A DNA stretch of 64,000 bases, from positions 1 through 64,000 of the forward strand of contig JANPBT010000062.1 of NCBI GenBank assembly GCA_031430575.1, given 5' to 3'. Source of the stretch: JANMDS01 sp031430575. Lineage in GTDB: Bacteria; Pseudomonadota; Gammaproteobacteria; Burkholderiales; Casimicrobiaceae. Positions 8,651 through 18,600 of this stretch are shown here, piece by piece (within the stretch, counting starts at the first letter, position 1; the number at the start of each line of letters is the position of its first letter). Below the pieces are notes generated by a model, which was given only the letters and a program-made list of their open reading frames with translations, was not told the origin of the DNA and made no database searches. Made by a program: the position numbers and the translations under genes.

Positions 8651-9535
8651 TTACGGATGTTTCGCAATGCCTTTATTTGAATCCCGCCATGCCAGCGTCT
8701 CATTGATCACGATGGCGGCGAGCGCAATTCCGCCACCAATGAGCGTCGCCTGCGACGGAATTTCGTTAACCCCGAGCCATGTCCATAGCGGAGCAAGAAT
8801 CGTCTCCAATAGTGCGAGCAAAGCCATTTCTGCCGGGGGCAAATGGCGACCGACGATGACCATGAGCGCGCAGGGGATACCGAGCTGCACCACGCCCAAC
8901 AACGCCAACGCGCTGACATCAAATGCAGTCGCTTTAAACGGGACTGAAAACGGCAGCATATAAAACGCAGACAAAACTGCTCCCACGCAGACGGCTGGAA
9001 TCAAATCGATCTCTTTGCCAAATTTGCGCATCAGCACGGCATTGATCGCGCCACCAATGGGCACGCCCAGCGCGATCACAGTTCCGAGCCAGCCATCGCC
9101 CAAGCCTGCCCAGACCATGTACGTCAGCCCGCCGACGGCGGCCATCATCGCGATCCAGGTGCGTGTGGGCGGCTTCGCGCCGAGCACGAGCCAACTTAAA
9201 AGCGCAGCGAACAAGGGATACAAGGCATTGGCCACAAAGGCATTGGCGGTGCTCGTTTGCGTCAGCGCGAGCATGAAGCAGGTAAACATCATCGACCACA
9301 TTAAGCTTGATAAAAATCCGGGCCAACCGAGCGCACGTATGCTTTTAAGCGCGCCGTCTTTTTTCTGAAAACTCAAAATGACAAAAACAGTGATCGCGGC
9401 GAATACGCTGCGCCAAAACGTGACTTCAAAGGTTTGCGCTTTTTGTAAGCTGCGGGTGACGATGCCACTGATGCTCCACATAAAACAGATCAGCACCATG
9501 AGCCAAACGTAAAAAGCGTGACTACGGGTTTGCAT
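8651..9535 (-). CDS. EamA/DMT family transporter
   Basis: 294 aa with ten hydrophobic segments in two EamA repeats. Typical phrases include ICFMWSISGIVTR at the start and GLGDGWLGTVIALGVP mid-protein. Probable metabolite exporter, substrate unknown. It overlaps the preceding MFS gene by 14 nt, so the AKR-MFS-EamA genes are one operon. Confidence 0.85.
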   Translation of the reverse strand: MQTRSHAFYVWLMVLICFMWSISGIVTRSLQKAQTFEVTFWRSVFAAITVFVILSFQKKDGALKSIRALGWPGFLSSLMWSMMFTCFMLALTQTSTANAFVANALYPLFAALLSWLVLGAKPPTRTWIAMMAAVGGLTYMVWAGLGDGWLGTVIALGVPIGGAINAVLMRKFGKEIDLIPAVCVGAVLSAFYMLPFSVPFKATAFDVSALALLGVVQLGIPCALMVIVGRHLPPAEMALLALLETILAPLWTWLGVNEIPSQATLIGGGIALAAIVINETLAWRDSNKGIAKHP

Positions 9536-10727
9536 GCGAAATTCTTTCTTTTTCGCGAGGAAGGCCCATTGCCCAGAGCGCGACGCAAAACATAGGAATG
9601 GCGGAGACTAAAGCGAGCGTTTGCCAATCATAGCGCTCCAAAATGATGCCGCCGAGGGCAAAACCAGCGCCGATTCCCGTCAGCAACATGCTGCCGAGCC
9701 ATGTCCCCGATTCGGTGGCGTAGCGGGTTGCCACCATGTTCGATGAAAGCGAAAAAATCGCTGCGATTTTGGCACCGGCGAGGCTGCCGCTGGCCAAGGC
9801 TAAGGCCATCATGAGCCAGAATGTTTCGATCCACGCCATCAACGCGAAGGTTAATGCGGTGTACACCGCGAAGGCGGCTAAGCATAATCGCAGCGACCAG
9901 CGCAGCTTTTGGCCACCAAACCAGAGTGTGCCGATGGTGCTGGTGAAACAAAGCGCGAAGTAAAGCCAGCCGACTGATGCGGGCGCGCCGATGGCTTTTG
10001 CAAACGCGATCAATACCATTTCGTTCATGCCAAATGCCACGCATAAGCACAGGCAAGCGCCCATAAGTTGGGGGAAGCCGATTGTGCGCAACGGGCCTAA
10101 AAAATGGCGCTCGACCTTGCCTTCAACGCGCCCCCATTGGCGCGCGCCGCCCGCGCGCATAAAACCGAAAATACCTGCGGCGCAGAATAGGGCACAAAAC
10201 ACCGTTCCCAGTCGTGGCGCATCAAATGCCAGCGCGGTGCTGACCATGAGCGGCCCAAACATAAACGCGATTTCAGTCATCACGCCTTCGATGGACATGC
10301 CCGCGCGTTTATCTGACTCTGGTAGCGACGATTTTTGCCACATCGCCCGCGCTAACGTAGACACCGGCGGCACGCACGCGCCGGCACACGCGGCGACCAC
10401 GGCGAAGACCCAGACGGGGGTTTGCAGTGGCAAGAAATACATGCCCAGCATCGCGCCAACATAGCCGACCGCGAGCAGCGGCACGACGCGCGAAGGCCCG
10501 TTTTGGTCGACAAATCGGCCCACGAAGGGCGCGGCACTCGCTGCTGCAATCAGAAAGCAGGCGGTGACAAAGCCCGCAGCGTCGTAGCGCCCGGTGACGT
10601 GCTGCGCGGCTAAAGTGAGCGCGAGACCGTTCATCCCGGTCGATAGGCGCGCGACCAAACTCCAAGCGACGATACGCGCTCTTCCCGGGTATGAAAGCAA
10701 TCGCCGGTAAAGCGAGAAATCGATCAA
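9522..10727 (-). CDS. MFS transporter
   Basis: 401 aa, twelve-helix major facilitator. I place the start at the TTG at 10727 (then IDFSLYRRLLSYPGRARIV), which overlaps the upstream aldo/keto reductase stop as TTGA; an ATG 147 nt further upstream would lie inside that gene and add a non-membrane, arginine-rich tail. Contains the loop motif GRFVDQNGPSRV. The repeat at 10170-10188 encodes CAAGIF inside a transmembrane segment, one of the few copies in this frame. Substrate unknown. Confidence 0.85.
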   Translation of the reverse strand: MIDFSLYRRLLSYPGRARIVAWSLVARLSTGMNGLALTLAAQHVTGRYDAAGFVTACFLIAAASAAPFVGRFVDQNGPSRVVPLLAVGYVGAMLGMYFLPLQTPVWVFAVVAACAGACVPPVSTLARAMWQKSSLPESDKRAGMSIEGVMTEIAFMFGPLMVSTALAFDAPRLGTVFCALFCAAGIFGFMRAGGARQWGRVEGKVERHFLGPLRTIGFPQLMGACLCLCVAFGMNEMVLIAFAKAIGAPASVGWLYFALCFTSTIGTLWFGGQKLRWSLRLCLAAFAVYTALTFALMAWIETFWLMMALALASGSLAGAKIAAIFSLSSNMVATRYATESGTWLGSMLLTGIGAGFALGGIILERYDWQTLALVSAIPMFCVALWAMGLPREKERISHANP

Positions 10728-11689
10728 GCGCTGGCCAGCGCCTTCTCGATGCGTGCCATCAGCGCGGGAGTGAGCTTGGCGATCACGCCCAGCGCCTTCA
10801 TGTTTTCGTCGACTTGCGATTTGCGCGATGCGCCGGTAATCACGGTGCTCACATTGGGATTTTTTGCGCACCACGCGATCGCGAGCTGCGAGAGCGTGCA
10901 GCCTAGCTCCGTTGCAATCGGGCGTAAGCGCTCAACGCTTGCGATCTTATCTTTATCAGTCACCCGATCAGCGATCCATTCATAGCCTTTGAGCGCCGCG
11001 CGAGAATCGGCGGGCACGCCGTCTTTGTATTTCCCCGAGAGCAAGCCAGAGGCGAGTGGGCTCCAGGTTGTTAAGCCCATGCCGCAATCTTCATAAAGCC
11101 GCGCATATTCTTTTTCAACGCGCTCGCGGTGAAAAAGGTTGTATTGCGGTTGCTCAACGACGGGCTTATGCAGATGATGGCGCTCAGCGATTTGGTAGGC
11201 GCAAGCAAACTCAGCCGCGCTCCATTCGCTGGTGCCCCAATACTGCGCCTTGCCTTGGGTAATCATATCGCTCATTGCCCAAACGGTCTCTTCAATCGGA
11301 GTATCAGGATCGGGGCGATGGCAATAAACCAAATCAATGCAATCAAGCCCAAAGCGCTTGAGCGAGCCATCAATGGCTTGCATTAAATACTTGCGGTTCA
11401 GCGTGTTTTTTTCGAGAGGGCCTTCGTTGATACCCCAAAAAAATTTGGTTGAAACGCTATAGCTTGATCGCCGCCAGCCCAATTTTTTGAGCGCTGCGCC
11501 CATGATCGTTTCTGATGCGCCGCGTGCATAGACTTCCGCATTGTCAAAAAAATTCACGCCGGCATCGTAGGCTGCGGCCATTTCTTCGACCGCGGCTTTC
11601 GCATCGACTTGCGCGCCAAAGGTGATCCACGATCCATACGACAAAACGCTGACTTTAAGGCCTGAGCGGCCGAGGCGACGGTATTCCAT
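10724..11689 (-). CDS. Aldo/keto reductase (potassium-channel beta-subunit-like)
   Basis: 321 aa NADPH-dependent oxidoreductase. The N-terminus MEYRRLGRSGLKVSVLSYG, active-site FDNAEVYARGASE (Asp, Tyr), STKFFWG (Lys), and YCHRPDPDTPIEET (His) complete the AKR tetrad and place it with the KCNAB / YghZ-like subgroup. First gene of an operon with the MFS and EamA transporters, which suggests detoxification plus efflux, but this is inference. Confidence 0.92.
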   Translation of the reverse strand: MEYRRLGRSGLKVSVLSYGSWITFGAQVDAKAAVEEMAAAYDAGVNFFDNAEVYARGASETIMGAALKKLGWRRSSYSVSTKFFWGINEGPLEKNTLNRKYLMQAIDGSLKRFGLDCIDLVYCHRPDPDTPIEETVWAMSDMITQGKAQYWGTSEWSAAEFACAYQIAERHHLHKPVVEQPQYNLFHRERVEKEYARLYEDCGMGLTTWSPLASGLLSGKYKDGVPADSRAALKGYEWIADRVTDKDKIASVERLRPIATELGCTLSQLAIAWCAKNPNVSTVITGASRKSQVDENMKALGVIAKLTPALMARIEKALASA

Positions 11690-11732
11690 AAGGCGTGCTT
11701 TCGATATTTAGATTTAACTTACGCGTATTGTA

Positions 11733-11787
11733 AGTACCTGCGGCGCAGATTTGGCGCGAAATGAGCCGAATCTGCGCCGCAGGTATT
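11733..11787. terminator. Inverted pair of dispersed repeats (+/-)
   Basis: A plus copy (core 11738-11748) and a minus copy (core 11772-11782) face each other in the gap between barstar and the aldo/keto reductase gene. Together they can form a stem of about 17 bp with a loop of about 20 nt, a likely terminator for the minus-strand barstar operon. Centre spacing is 34 bp, identical to the pair at 35.3 kb. Confidence 0.75.
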
Positions 11788-11794
11788 CAGAAAA

Positions 11795-12163
11795 TTACCC
11801 CAGAAATACTGAGAACGCCTTGCCTTCTTCTTTCCAACCCGCTGCGGCTTCTTCCAATATTTCTTGCAGCGTTGCGAAATCTTCGCCGCAAGCTTTAGCC
11901 GCTTCCCGCGCGCCTTTGACGACGATGAGATAACCAGGCGCGGTCGCCCATGCTTCATCGAGTAGGCAATCAGAAAGGGCATCCCAATTGCCACCAAAAT
12001 GCGCGGGTAACTGCAAGCCTTTTGCGCAACCATCGAGCAGGGCTTTTTTGGTTTTTGCAGCGGTAAGATCAACGACGCAAACGTGCATGCGATCGAGCGA
12101 ATATACGTCGTTGTTTTTGGGATCGGTAAGGTTTGGTTTCGCCATTTTTGATTGCTCCGTCAC
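11795..12163 (-). CDS. Barstar-family ribonuclease inhibitor
   Basis: 122 aa (or 116 from the internal Met before AKPNLTD). The central LPAHFGGNWDALSDCLLDEA is the barstar hallmark, forming the helix and loop that plug the RNase active site. It directly follows and overlaps (ATGA) a secreted guanyl-specific RNase gene, so it should protect the cytoplasm from that enzyme. The last gene before a repeat-pair terminator. Confidence 0.95.
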   Translation of the reverse strand: MTEQSKMAKPNLTDPKNNDVYSLDRMHVCVVDLTAAKTKKALLDGCAKGLQLPAHFGGNWDALSDCLLDEAWATAPGYLIVVKGAREAAKACGEDFATLQEILEEAAAGWKEEGKAFSVFLG

Positions 12164-12528
12164 TTCACTAACACGCGCTTGAACGATGCGTAATGATCGT
12201 CGGTGTAATAAAACTGGCCTTCTTTACCCGTGACAATACGCCGCGCGCCGCGATTTTTTGCGCCGGGTGTTTTCACGGTGTATTCGTTATAGTAGCCGCG
12301 CTTTTCTTTCGGCAAAATTTTCTCGCGATTACTAAAAACCACGCCGTCGCGCTTGTATGGGTGCGGCCCGCCCATTTTGATCCGCTCGATGGTCTCAACG
12401 GCTTGAATCGGTAACGCGGTGATTCCGATCGTGGCCAAGCCATCCGCTGCGGGCTTAGAAATCGCAATACCTGCGGCGCAGATTTGCACTGCAAATGCCA
12501 TTAAAAGCCATTGCGTCAAGCGCTTCAT
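12160..12528 (-). CDS. Secreted guanyl-specific ribonuclease (barnase / RNase Sa type)
   Basis: 122 aa with a signal peptide and a ~95-residue N1/T1-type RNase domain. Catalytic set visible: Glu82 in YYNEYTVKTPG, Arg96/97 in RGARRIVTG, His112 in TDDHYASFKRV. Unusually, a copy of the dispersed repeat (12466-12484) encodes ICAAGI at residues 16-21, inside the hydrophobic core of the signal peptide. Overlaps the upstream HerA-like gene and the downstream barstar gene by ATGA at both ends. May act on extracellular RNA or as an antibacterial effector; no toxin delivery domain is visible. Confidence 0.93.
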   Translation of the reverse strand: MKRLTQWLLMAFAVQICAAGIAISKPAADGLATIGITALPIQAVETIERIKMGGPHPYKRDGVVFSNREKILPKEKRGYYNEYTVKTPGAKNRGARRIVTGKEGQFYYTDDHYASFKRVLVK

Positions 12529-14030
12529 CGCCGACCCCCAAAAATAGAGCCCAATACCCCGCGAATCACCCGTCGCCCGATCTCGCTGCCCATCGCGCGG
12601 GCAACCGATTTGGTTGCCGCTTCAATCGGCGTTTCGCGGGTGCGGCCCTTAGTCTTGCTTGTTGCGCCACCGGCATCGCCGCCGCCGAGCACCGAGCCAA
12701 TTTTATCGAGCCAGCCTGATTCTTTTTCAGCAGGCTCGCCTTCTTCACCGATACGCCCATTGGCGCGACCGTTCAGTTTTTCATAGGCTGATTCGCGGTT
12801 GAGCGCCGTATCGTAAACGCCCGCAACCAATGAGCTTGCCTTCAGCGCGTTGCGCTCTTCAGGCGAAATCGGGCCGATCCGCGATTGCGGGGGCAAGATA
12901 AAAACCCGCTCAACGGGGTTGGGTCTGCCTTTCTCATCCATGAATGAAACCAGCGCTTCGCCCACGCCCAATTCACTAATCACCGCCTCGGTATCAATCT
13001 TATGATTGGGGCGAAAAGTGCTCGCCGCCACGCGCACGGCCTCTTGATCGCGCGGCGTATAGGCGCGAAGGGCATGCTGAATGCGATTGCCCAATTGCCC
13101 AAGAATGACGCTTGGCACATCGAGCGGGTTTTGGGTCACGAAATACACGCCCACGCCTTTTGAGCGAATAAGCCGCACGACTTGCTCGATGCGCTCGCGC
13201 AAATGCGATGGCGCTTCGTTAAAGAGCAAATGGGCTTCATCAAAAAAGAAAATAAGCTTCGGCTTTTCTGGGTCACCCACTTCCGGCAGCGTCTCGAATA
13301 ATTCAGAAAGCAGCCAAAGCAAAAAAGTGGCGTAAATGCGCGGGTTAGAGAGCAAGCGATCTGCGGCGAGTATGTTGATCACGCCTTTGCCGCCCACCGT
13401 TTGCATCAAATCATCAAGATTGAGCGCAGGTTCGCCAAAAAACTTATCGCCGCCTTGCGTTTCGAGCGTGAGCAAGCCGCGCTGAATCGCGCCCACGCTC
13501 GCCGGCGAAATATTACCGTAGCGCACGGTGTATTCGCGGGAATTTTCGCCTACGAAAGCAAGCATCGCGCGCAAATCTTGCATATCGAGCAAGAGCAAGC
13601 CGCGATCATCGGCAATCTTAAAAACGGCCGTGAGCACGCCCGTTTGGGTATCGTTCAGATCTAAGATGCGAGAAAGCAGCAGCGGGCCCATTTCGGCAAT
13701 CGTCGCCCGCAGCGGGTGGCCTTGCTCGCCATACACATCCCAGAAAGTGACTGGGAATGCGGCAAATTTATGGTCTGAGAGCTTAAGCTTGGTCAGCCGA
13801 TCGGCCAATTTTGGTGAAGTGACCCCTGCGCAGCCCAAGCCCGCTAAATCGCCTTTGACGTCGGCCATGAAAACCGGCACACCAATAGTGGAGAAATGCT
13901 CCGCCAAGACTTGCAGGGAGACGGTTTTGCCCGTGCCCGTCGCGCCGGTGATTAAGCCGTGACGATTGGCCAAAGCGGGAAGCAAAAAAGTATCGATATC
14001 GCCGCGGGCGACGAAAAGGGGCTCAGCCAT
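12525..14030 (-). CDS. DUF853 HerA-like ATPase
   Basis: About 501 aa from the Met at 14030 (MAEPLFVARG; a Met four codons upstream is an alternative). Walker A GATGTGKT near residue 29, Walker B LIFFFDEAHLLFNE near residue 265, then LIRSKGVGVYFVTQNPLD, all as in the DUF853 / YjgR-type HerA/FtsK-related ATPases. The C-terminus is low-complexity with GGGDAGGATSK and ends in a glycine-arginine tail. Function in the cell is unknown. The stop overlaps the RNase gene start, so the three genes are one translationally coupled operon. Confidence 0.9.
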   Translation of the reverse strand: MAEPLFVARGDIDTFLLPALANRHGLITGATGTGKTVSLQVLAEHFSTIGVPVFMADVKGDLAGLGCAGVTSPKLADRLTKLKLSDHKFAAFPVTFWDVYGEQGHPLRATIAEMGPLLLSRILDLNDTQTGVLTAVFKIADDRGLLLLDMQDLRAMLAFVGENSREYTVRYGNISPASVGAIQRGLLTLETQGGDKFFGEPALNLDDLMQTVGGKGVINILAADRLLSNPRIYATFLLWLLSELFETLPEVGDPEKPKLIFFFDEAHLLFNEAPSHLRERIEQVVRLIRSKGVGVYFVTQNPLDVPSVILGQLGNRIQHALRAYTPRDQEAVRVAASTFRPNHKIDTEAVISELGVGEALVSFMDEKGRPNPVERVFILPPQSRIGPISPEERNALKASSLVAGVYDTALNRESAYEKLNGRANGRIGEEGEPAEKESGWLDKIGSVLGGGDAGGATSKTKGRTRETPIEAATKSVARAMGSEIGRRVIRGVLGSIFGGRR

Positions 14031-14106
14031 GGTGAATTCCATCCCGAAATAATCTGCTATGAAGTGTAGCGGTTCGCTATAGTGGCGCTATTGATAGGAG
14101 AAAACT

Positions 14107-14865
14107 ATGGATTGCAAGGGAAATAGCGTCATCGTGACCGGCGGTGCATCGGGCTTAGGCGCTGCAACCGCGCGTCGCGTCGCTGCTGCTGGTGGTCGGG
14201 TGGTTTTGGCGGATGTGAATGAAGCGTTAGGCTTGGCATTAGCTGCGGAGTTAGGCGGCGTTTTTGTGAAATGCGATGTGACCAGCGCTGCCGATGCCCA
14301 AGCCGTGGTCGATGCCGCGACCGGCTTGGGCTCGCTTTGCGGGCTGGTCAATTGCGCCGGCGTGGGCACTGGCGAGCGCGTCGTTGGCAAAGAAGGCCCG
14401 AGCGGGCTTGAGAAATTTTCGCGGGTGATTGCGATCAATTTGATTGGCACTTACAACATGATTCGCCTCGCGGCGCACGCCATGCAAGCCAATGCCACCA
14501 ATGCCCACGGCGAGCGCGGCGTGATCATCAATACTGCATCGGTCGCGGCTTATGATGGCCAAATCGGGCAAGCGGCTTATGCGGCATCAAAAGCAGGCGT
14601 GGTCGGCATGACGCTGCCCATCGCGCGCGAATTTGCCCGTGCGGGCATTCGGGTGATGACCATCGCGCCGGGGTTATTTGAAACCCCGATGATGGCCGGC
14701 ATGGCGCCCGAGCTGCAAGCCTCGCTCGGCGCGCAAGTGCCATTCCCGCCGCGCTTGGGCAAGCCCGATGAATACGCGCAGTTGGCCATGCAGATTTTCG
14801 ATAACGTGATGCTCAATGGCGAAACGATCCGGCTCGACGGCGCGATTCGCATGGCTCCGAAATAA
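14107..14865 (+). CDS. Short-chain dehydrogenase, 3-hydroxyacyl-CoA dehydrogenase type II (HSD17B10-like)
   Basis: 252 aa classical SDR. NAD-binding TGGASGLGAAT at residues 11-21, LVNCAGVG, and catalytic YAASK near residue 158. The extended phrases IAPGLFETPMMAGM and QVPFPPRLGKPDEYAQL are typical of the type II 3-hydroxyacyl-CoA dehydrogenases, which oxidise 3-hydroxyacyl-CoAs in fatty acid or isoleucine breakdown. Good ribosome site AGGAG seven nt before ATG. Followed after 15 nt by a GST gene. Confidence 0.92.
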   Translation: MDCKGNSVIVTGGASGLGAATARRVAAAGGRVVLADVNEALGLALAAELGGVFVKCDVTSAADAQAVVDAATGLGSLCGLVNCAGVGTGERVVGKEGPSGLEKFSRVIAINLIGTYNMIRLAAHAMQANATNAHGERGVIINTASVAAYDGQIGQAAYAASKAGVVGMTLPIAREFARAGIRVMTIAPGLFETPMMAGMAPELQASLGAQVPFPPRLGKPDEYAQLAMQIFDNVMLNGETIRLDGAIRMAPK

Positions 14866-14880
14866 TCAGGGCGCGCACTT

Positions 14881-15507
14881 ATGCTGCAACTACTTGGCCG
14901 CAATAATTCTTCTAATGTGCAAACGGTATTAATCGCGCTTGCCGAAATGGGCATCGATTTTGAGCGCCACGATTTTGGCGGCCCTTTCGGCAAGACCAAG
15001 ACCGATGATTACCTGCGGCGCAACCCCAATGGCTTGGTGCCCACGCTCGTTGATGGCGAGTTAGATGTCTGGGAGACCAATACCATTCTGCGCTATCTCG
15101 CCCATAAATATGGCCCCACGCCGCTATACCCCGATGATCCGGCCAAGCGCTCGCATGTCGAGCGCTGGATGGATTGGCGGCAGACTTGCTTTAATTTCGC
15201 GATTGGCCCGGTTTTTATGGGCTATGTGCGCACCAAGCCCGAAGATCGCGATAGGCATTTGATCCGCGCGCATGAGCAAAAAACCATCACCTACGCGCAA
15301 TTGCTCGATACCCATCTCTCCGGAAAAACCTTCATCGCAAATGAAGTCTTCAGCTTTGCTGATGCAACGCTTGCGATGTTCGTCCACCGCTATTTCGTCT
15401 TACCATTCGAGACGCCCCGACCCGCGACCCCAGATTTGCAAGCGTGGGTAGAGCGCATGCGCGCGCGCCCCTCGATCGCGACCTACACCGCGATGGTATT
15501 AACCTAA
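14881..15507 (+). CDS. Glutathione S-transferase
   Basis: 208 aa. N-terminal thioredoxin-like domain begins LLGRNNSSNVQTVLIALAEM, with the cis-proline NPNGLVPTLVDG and the ETNTILRYLAHKYG glutathione-binding segment; the helical C-terminal domain follows. Resembles bacterial theta/beta-like GSTs. In its DYLRRNPNG segment the DNA partly matches the dispersed repeat, but NPNG is family-conserved, so I count this as coincidence. Likely co-transcribed with the SDR. Confidence 0.9.
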   Translation: MLQLLGRNNSSNVQTVLIALAEMGIDFERHDFGGPFGKTKTDDYLRRNPNGLVPTLVDGELDVWETNTILRYLAHKYGPTPLYPDDPAKRSHVERWMDWRQTCFNFAIGPVFMGYVRTKPEDRDRHLIRAHEQKTITYAQLLDTHLSGKTFIANEVFSFADATLAMFVHRYFVLPFETPRPATPDLQAWVERMRARPSIATYTAMVLT

Positions 15508-15519
15508 TCGAAAGATCGG

Positions 15520-15582
15520 AATCTGCGCCGCAGGTATCTAAACGCCGGAAAACGGCCCAAAAAAATACCTGCGGCGCAGTTT
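15520..15582. terminator. Inverted pair of dispersed repeats (-/+) before the restriction island
   Basis: Minus copy core 15523-15533 and plus copy core 15569-15579, centre spacing 46 bp, just after the GST stop. Can fold as a long stem and probably ends GST transcription. These are the last exact copies before an 8.2-kb stretch with none. Confidence 0.75.
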
Positions 15583-15640
15583 TCGCCTGTAAATTGAGCC
15601 AACGATCCGCGCACACTGAAAACGAATTGAATCAAACGAA

Positions 15641-18600
15641 ATGACCATACCCGAACGCCATCTTGAAGATCAATTCATTGAAAAGCTCTGCAGCCTCAAA
15701 TATGAATATCGGGCTGATATTCGCGACCGCACCGCGTTAGAGAAAAATTTCCGCGAGAAATTTGAAGCGCTCAATCGTGTGAAGCTTACCGACGGTGAAT
15801 TTGCTCGCCTGCTAGATGAAATCGTCTCTGCCGACGTTTTTTCGGCGGCGCGTACCCTGCGTAGCATCAATGCCTTCACGCGTGACGACGGCACGCCACT
15901 GAACTACACATTGGTTAACATCAAAGACTGGTGCAAAAACACTTTCGAAGTCGTCAATCAACTGCGCATCAATACGGACAACAGCCACCATCGCTACGAC
16001 GTGCTCATCTTAATCAACGGTGTGCCTTGCGTGCAGATTGAGCTCAAAACCTTGGGCATTAACCCGCGTCGGGCGATGGAGCAGATCGTGGACTACAAAA
16101 ACGATCCCGGCAATGGCTATACCAAAACGCTGCTTTGCTTCCTGCAAATTTTTATCGCGAGCAACCGCGACAGCACGTACTACTTCGCCAACAACAACGC
16201 GCGGCATTTTTCTTTCAACGCCGAAGAGCGCTTTTTGCCCATCTATCAATTTGCAGATGAAGCCAATAAAAAAATAGTCCACCTCGACGATTTCGCTGCC
16301 GTGTTTCTCCAGAAATGCCCACTCGCCACGCTGATTAGCCGCTACATGGTGCTCATCGCCAGCGAGCAAAAGCTACTGATGATGCGGCCGTATCAGATGT
16401 ATGCCGTCAAGCATTTGGTGACCTGCATCGAGCAAGATAGCGGCAACGGTTTTATTTGGCATACGACCGGCAGCGGCAAAACGCTCACCTCCTTCAAAGC
16501 GTCAACGCTTTTGAAAGACAACCCCGCGATTGAGAAATGCCTTTTCGTCGTTGATCGCAAAGACCTTGATCGCCAAACCCGCGAAGAATTTAATCGCTTT
16601 CAAGAGGGCTGCGTTGAAGAAAACACCAACACGGCCGCCCTCGTGCGTAGGCTGCTCTCAGAAGACTACGCCGACAAAGTCATTGTCACCACGATCCAGA
16701 AGCTCGGCCTCGCGCTAGATGAAAATAGCAAGCGCAACAAGCAGCGCAGCAAAAATGGCCAAGCCACTTACAAGGAGCAGCTCGAAGCGCTGAAGAGCAA
16801 ACGCATCGCCTTTATTTTTGATGAATGTCACCGCTCGCAGTTTGGTGAAAACCACAAAGCGATTAAAGAATTTTTCCCCAAGGCACAGCTCTTCGGCTTT
16901 ACGGGTACTCCGATTTTCGAAGCCAACGCAACGCTAAAGCAAATCGAAGACGAGCAAGCCTCCCTGCGCACCACTGAAGAACTCTTCCAACAACAACTGC
17001 ACGCCTACACCATCACCCACGCCATTGAAGACGGCAACGTGCTGCGATTCCACATTGATTACTTCAAGCCCAACGCAGAGGGCGGAAAAGCGCCGACCAA
17101 GCCCGGCGAAGCCATCGCAAAGCGCGCGGTCATCGACGCTATTCTCGCCAAGCATGATGCCGCCACGGGGGGCCGCCGCTTCAACGCCATCCTCGCCACT
17201 GCATCGATCAACAACGCGATCGAATACCACGCGCTTTTCAAAACCATGCAAGCTGAAAAAAGCGCCGCTGATCCTGATTTCAAGCCGCTGAATATCGCCT
17301 GCGTTTTTTCCCCGCCCGCTGAGGGCGATGCGGATGTAAAGCAGATTCAGGAAGACTTGCCGCAAGAGCAGGCCGACAACGAAGAAGACCCCGAGGGCAA
17401 GAAAGCCGCGCTCAAAGGCATCCTCGCCGACTATAACGCCCGCTACGGCAGCAACCATCGCATCGGCGAATTTGATCTTTACTACCAAGATATACAAAAG
17501 CGCATCAAAGATCAGCAGTGGCCAAACGCCGATTTTCCGGCGGCGCAAAAGATCGACATCACCATCGTCGTCGATATGCTGCTCACTGGCTTCGATTCCA
17601 AGTTTCTGAATACGCTCTACGTCGACAAAAACCTCAAGCACCACGGTTTGATCCAAGCCTTCTCGCGCACCAACCGCGTGCTCAATGGCACCAAGCCCTA
17701 CGGCAATATCCTTGATTTTCGCCAGCAGCAAGAAGCGGTGGATGCCGCGATCGCGCTATTTTCTGGCGAAAAAACCAGCGAAGAAGCGCAGAAAATATGG
17801 CTCGTCGACAAAGCGCCCGTGGTCATCGAGAAGTTTGATACTGCCGTGCAAAAGCTGGCGGACTTCATGAAGTCCCAGGGTTTGGCCTGCACGCCCTCGG
17901 CCGTGGCCAATTTGAAGGGCGACGAAGCCCGCGTCGCCTTCATCACCCACTTCAAAGAAGTCCAGCGCCTCAAAACCCAGCTCGATCAATACACCGACCT
18001 CACCGAGGAAAACAAAAACACCATCGATCAACTGCTGCCCGACGACCAACTGCGCGGCTTCAAGGGCCAGTATCTGGAAACCGCCAAACAGCTCAAAGAG
18101 CAGCAGGGCAAGGGCGGCAATAAAGCAGGCGACCCGCATGCGCTTGACCAGCTCGATTTCGAGTTCGTCCTCTTCGCCTCGGCTGTGATTGATTACGACT
18201 ACATCATGGGCCTCGTGACCAAGTTCTCGGCATCAGGCAGCGGCAAATCGAAGATGACCCGCGAGCAACTCATCGGCCTCATCAGCGCCGATGCCAAATT
18301 GATGAACGAGCGGGACGACATCGCTGAATATATCAACACGCTCAAGGCGGGCGAGGGCCTCTCTGAGGCCGCCATCCGCGAGGGCTACACCCGCTTCAAA
18401 GCCGGGAAGAGCGCCGAGGCGCTCGCCGCCCTCGCTGCGAAACACCGCCTCAGCGCCGACGCCCTGCAAAGTTTTGTAGATGGCATCCTCGATCGCATGA
18501 TTTTCGATGGCGAACATCTCACGAACCTCATGGCCCCTCTGGAGCTCGGCTGGAAAGCCCGCAGCGAGGCCGAGCTTGCCCTGATGGCTGAGTTGCGCCC

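Noticed and set aside
15010..15025. TACCTGCGGCGCAA in the GST gene
   Set aside because: It encodes the LRRNPNG region whose NPNG part is conserved in GSTs, and the flank beyond CGCAA does not match.
16934..17731. Long minus-strand open frame inside hsdR
   Set aside because: Antisense shadow of a motif-verified helicase region; no ribosome site or family resemblance.
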